Source: CAYNFH01 sp964396385 (GTDB lineage Bacteria > Armatimonadota > Chthonomonadetes > Chthonomonadales > CAJBBX01). From it: a stretch of DNA of 51,188 nt. Shown in pieces: positions 48,485 through 51,188 of this stretch. The notes under the pieces were generated by a model. It saw only the letters and a program-made list of their open reading frames with translations. It had not been told where the DNA came from and searched no databases. How positions within the stretch are numbered: position 1 is the stretch's first letter; every line of letters begins with the position of its first letter. A program made the position numbers and the translations under genes. The stretch spans positions 1 through 51,188 of the forward strand of contig CAYNFH010000017.1 of NCBI GenBank assembly GCA_964396385.1. The letters run 5' to 3'.

Positions 48485-48876
48485 CGCCTCCGGTTGAACG
48501 GCCTGTCAATTCTATCGACGTGTGAAGGACGGGCATGCTGCGCAGCACGTTCCAATAAGGAATTGGCTGCGGAAAGCTCCTGGACCGTAGATCGCCTCTC
48601 GGCGAAGTGCCGATGGGAACTCGACACCGCCAACCGCTGTTAAGCGCTCTTCGCCTGCTTGGAGTGGTCTCGCTGGACGCCATGCCACTCGAATCAGCGT
48701 ACCGATGTGCCGCCCACGCTGCAGCCGCAATCGGGTTGCTTGCCGTCTGCACGGCATGCGCCGCCGCGCCGAGCTCCGGGCAGCGTGGAAGAGCCGACGC
48801 TCCGACGGCGCGTACGCGGAATCACGCTGCGGGGATCCCATTGATTTGGGGATTGCTCACCAAGCCGAGCCCATGC
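48485..48876. other. Spacer between paralogues, no convincing gene
   Basis: Several overlapping frames are open on both strands because of high GC, but none has a ribosome-binding site, recognisable family or signal peptide. The copy-B propeller tail begins at 48877. Confidence 0.5.
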
Positions 48877-48996
48877 CTAATCGATACGGAGACGCCAGAG
48901 TGCGCCCGCGTGCTCGAAGCTGAGCTCCTTTCTATCGGGCAGCCACTGGAGCGGATGCACGTCCTGGTTATTGGCGGTCTGCGATTGGGTCTCAAC

Positions 48997-50100
48997 CTAT
49001 CCAATCTCGCGCAAGTCGCTCCCATCCGGCCGACTAATCCAGAGGCTCGTTCGGGACTGTGGCTGAACGCGGTACGCCGGCCAGAGCCGGTGCAGGAGCA
49101 CTGCCACGGACGGGACGTAATCGCGGCGGAAAACCCAGGCGACATAATCGCCGGTGGGGTTCAGGACCATGTCCTGCAGGATGGCGTCGGACGGGAGGGT
49201 GAAGGCCGCATGACGGAGCGGCCGGTCATTACGTCGCAAGGCGACCACCGCCATCTCCGCGCTGGCTCCTAATTCGCCGAAGCCGTCGACGGTGCAGAGC
49301 AGCGCTTCGTCGTGAGCGAGCATGACGATGTCGGTCTGCTCCCGGGAATGGTGCGAGAAGACCCTTGCGAGGGCATTCAGGGGACTGTCTTTGCCCACTG
49401 GAATCGGTTCGGCCTTGTGGGGAATGTCGATATCACCCAGCAGTACGAAGAGGCACCTTGCGCGTTGAGGACGCGCACGGAACGAATCCTGCGCGCAGAC
49501 GAACTGTGCCCATCGACGACTGTCGGGTATCCAGGTGACGATGGTGGCTGGGATACGGTTCGGGAAGGCTGGCCACGAAATTGGGCAATCCTTGCTGAAC
49601 CACCTAAGGTGTCGGCCTCCCACTACACTCACCGCATCGATCCGCCAGGCCGGTCCCATGGACTCGAATAGGAGCCATCGGCCATCGGGAGAGAGGCGTT
49701 GCTCGGCGTAGGGCCAGCTCCCGGCCACCCGTGAGAGGTCCGGGAGTATTGTCAAGCTTCCGGTCCGGAGATCCTTGCGCCAGTAACTCTCCCCGTCCGA
49801 TCCACGCCGGACCAGCAGCTCATGCGAGGAGAGCCAGGTCAGGGGTCCCCAGTCCGCGAAGGTGGGATCGGAAACCCGCGTGCACCGCTCCAACAAACGG
49901 GGCTCTCGCGGCCAGAATAACGCAACCAGGGATGCCACTGCTCCGATGAGCAGGAGCCCGGTCCACCATGAGTTCTTTCGCGGCTTGATCATTCGTACCG
50001 AGGCGGCGCCCTGGCCCGCGATTCGAGACCAGGAGATCAGGTCGATACGCCCCGAGCGGCAGCCAGGGGGTTTGTTATCCCCTGGCTGCCGCTCCGCCAT
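48997..50100 (-). CDS. Membrane-anchored beta-propeller-like protein, copy B, C-terminus cut by TAG
   Basis: Same protein sequence as copy A (41099-42202). The in-frame tail after the TAG runs to TAG at 48877-48879. In its last codons, outside the perfect repeat, copy B differs from copy A only at third positions: GCA for GCG, CTC for CTG, CGT for CGC and GAT for GAA (Glu to Asp). Pattern and position suggest the tail was under selection before the rest was homogenised. Confidence 0.7.
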   Translation of the reverse strand: MAERQPGDNKPPGCRSGRIDLISWSRIAGQGAASVRMIKPRKNSWWTGLLLIGAVASLVALFWPREPRLLERCTRVSDPTFADWGPLTWLSSHELLVRRGSDGESYWRKDLRTGSLTILPDLSRVAGSWPYAEQRLSPDGRWLLFESMGPAWRIDAVSVVGGRHLRWFSKDCPISWPAFPNRIPATIVTWIPDSRRWAQFVCAQDSFRARPQRARCLFVLLGDIDIPHKAEPIPVGKDSPLNALARVFSHHSREQTDIVMLAHDEALLCTVDGFGELGASAEMAVVALRRNDRPLRHAAFTLPSDAILQDMVLNPTGDYVAWVFRRDYVPSVAVLLHRLWPAYRVQPQSRTSLWISRPDGSDLREIG

Positions 50101-50170
50101 TACAAAACGGTTGTCCCTTTGGTTGCTTGTTTAGCCGGAGCCAGGGGCCCGGCGTCCAGTGGAAGCAGCG

Positions 50171-50371
50171 CTACATCGCCCAGGCCAACACGTCTGACGT
50201 TCCACTCGATGCGGCTTGGTCACAATCGTCCTCTACCGATGCCTGGGGACTCTTCCCTCCTTTCCCTCCGCCCTTGCACTTGTTGTCGTAGCACTTCTTG
50301 ATGTCCTTTAGGTACTGCTTGATAATTCCTTTCAGGCAGTCCCGCAGACAGGACTCTCCAGTTTCAGGCAC
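50171..50371 (-). CDS. Small Cys/Lys-rich protein, copy B (uncertain)
   Basis: Identical to 42273-42473; see that entry. GTG start, 66 aa, no recognised family. Confidence 0.3.
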   Translation of the reverse strand: MPETGESCLRDCLKGIIKQYLKDIKKCYDNKCKGGGKGGKSPQASVEDDCDQAASSGTSDVLAWAM

Positions 50372-50373
50372 AG

Positions 50374-50829
50374 GTGCGTAAGGCCGAACAGGGGGAGAGT
50401 ATCATCCAGCGCGCACTACTTCACCGCAAGGCAGCGGACGTGTACCGGGGAGAGCTCCTTCCAGGATGTCTCGATGACTGGGCGTTCGTTGAGCGAGAAA
50501 GGCTGGAGCGTGCCTTCGCGCGCGCAATGAAGCAGTTGGTGGCGCACCTGGAGGAGCAGGGAAACACGGAGCATGCTCTGGAGTATGCCCTCCACACGGT
50601 GTAACTTGCCCCAGAGCGGGAGAGCGGCTACCGGGATGCCATCCGACTCTATCGCGCAGAGGGGCGAGATGCCGAGGCGGTTCGTCTGTTCCAGACGCTG
50701 CGCAGGATACTGAACCGCGATCCTTCCGATGCCACGGCCAGACTGGTGGCCGACGCCCTGCCTGCTATTCCGGCCATAGTCAGAGTGCCGGAGTACCGCC
50801 AAGAGTACTCGGAGCATCGTGCCGCCTGA
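50374..50829 (+). pseudogene. BTAD activator relic, copy B
   Basis: Identical to 42476-42931, including the TAA at 50602-50604. The nonsense codon therefore predates the duplication or was copied by gene conversion. Confidence 0.75.
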
Positions 50830-50891
50830 GGCTGCAGGGCCTTGTTGCCCAGAACAGACCGCTGGATGAGCTACGCGGCGTGCGGCTGGGC

Positions 50892-51188
50892 ACGGAGTAT
50901 GGGTAGTTGCACGTTAAAGCGAGCGCGTTGGAGCGTAAAGTAGATCCCTCGCTAAGCTCGGGATGACAGATCGGGTCGCTCCAATAAGTGCAGCTACGGT
51001 GTAGGCGTTCTTACGGTAGAGCAGATGCTTGCCTCGGTTGCCGGAACCGTGCGCCTGATGCAATTAAGCGGCTCGGCGGGAGCTTCGCTCTCCCGTTCTC
51101 CGCGCTGTTGCCTTCTACCTCTGAAAGGTCGCTCGCGTATGAGTTCAGACTTGGTGAGAGGGAATTTGGCCGGAGCGTCAGGTGGGCG
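50892..51188. other. Window end: repeat fragments, no gene seen
   Basis: 50935-50968 (GTAAAGTAGATCCCTCGCTA, then AGCTCGGGATGACAG) matches the right end of the element at 19751-19784 with few differences. A short dyad GGGAG-CTTCG-CTCCC-like lies near 51079-51095. No supported coding region. Confidence 0.55.

Larger units (their letters stand above)
48902..50891. repeat. 1,990-bp direct repeat, copy B
   Basis: Second copy of 41004-42993 in the same orientation. The unique segment between the copies (about 5.9 kb) holds the PIN pair, the IS21 element and the third propeller paralogue. The copies end at the same base (GGCTGGGC), then diverge. Confidence 0.95.

Noticed and set aside
48607..49272. 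Plus-strand open frame over the copy-B propeller tail
   Set aside because: It is antisense to the propeller gene for most of its length and has no recognisable domain.

Overview
The window is GC-rich, uses TGA, TAA and TAG as stops, and carries gene types common in uncultured Armatimonadota and, less so, Planctomycetota or Chloroflexota: paired phytanoyl-CoA dioxygenase genes, a DUF5107-TPR protein, a Gfo/Idh/MocA oxidoreductase, a GH99-like secreted protein and several toxin-antitoxin-like pairs. A predicted beta-barrel encoded among DUF11-type surface proteins argues for a diderm envelope. Armatimonadota is my best guess; no rRNA, tRNA or core marker gene is present to settle it.

Layout. 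1-12.1 kb: carbohydrate-related accessory genes (two PhyH oxygenases, DUF5107-TPR, a beta-helix protein, a GH99-like protein, an APH-fold kinase, an oxidoreductase) with two small pairs (Xre/RES, transcribed from a promoter that predicts a leaderless mRNA, and DUF4258/DUF2283). 12.2-15.4 kb, minus strand: a polysaccharide-lyase remnant, an intradiol dioxygenase, and an OmpR-type regulator with a histidine kinase broken by a repeat element. 15.6-16.8 kb: a thioredoxin-fold protein whose CxxC second cysteine is an in-frame TGA followed by a perfect hairpin at SECIS spacing, so a selenoprotein candidate, then a small Gly-rich secreted protein. 17.2-28.0 kb: a five-gene surface-protein operon (DUF11/SdrD-B-like proteins plus a large beta-barrel), with the last three genes linked by ATGA overlaps. 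28.1-31.8 kb: XisH-XisI, an ABC exporter, a PAS-HATPase protein without a visible phosphoacceptor His, and an MscL-like zinc-ribbon tail. 31.8-38.4 kb, minus strand: a sialidase-like / enolase-superfamily / membrane-protein operon and a large Tyr/Trp-rich secreted protein. 38.5-40.9 kb: a YhaM-type HD nuclease fused to a LexA-type self-cleaving peptidase domain, and a methyltransferase-like protein. 41-51 kb is plastic: a 1,990-bp direct repeat present twice, a diverged paralogue of its main gene, a PIN-type toxin-antitoxin pair, an intact IS21 element with a perfect 8-bp target duplication, and gene relics.

The main unexplained structure is a dispersed family of elements made of 7- or 8-nt tandem units. 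Many have an inverted arm of similar units and a short core with GGATTC/GAATCC. Different elements use different units, but the architecture is shared. They lie between genes and also inside coding regions: in signal-peptide regions of three consecutive surface-protein genes, in an interdomain linker, in an enolase-superfamily gene, and in a histidine kinase that one of them knocks out of frame. Several other single-base lesions (an in-frame TGA at 15, a frameshift near 3.8 kb, a -1 shift at 16.7 kb) could be real decay or assembly error.
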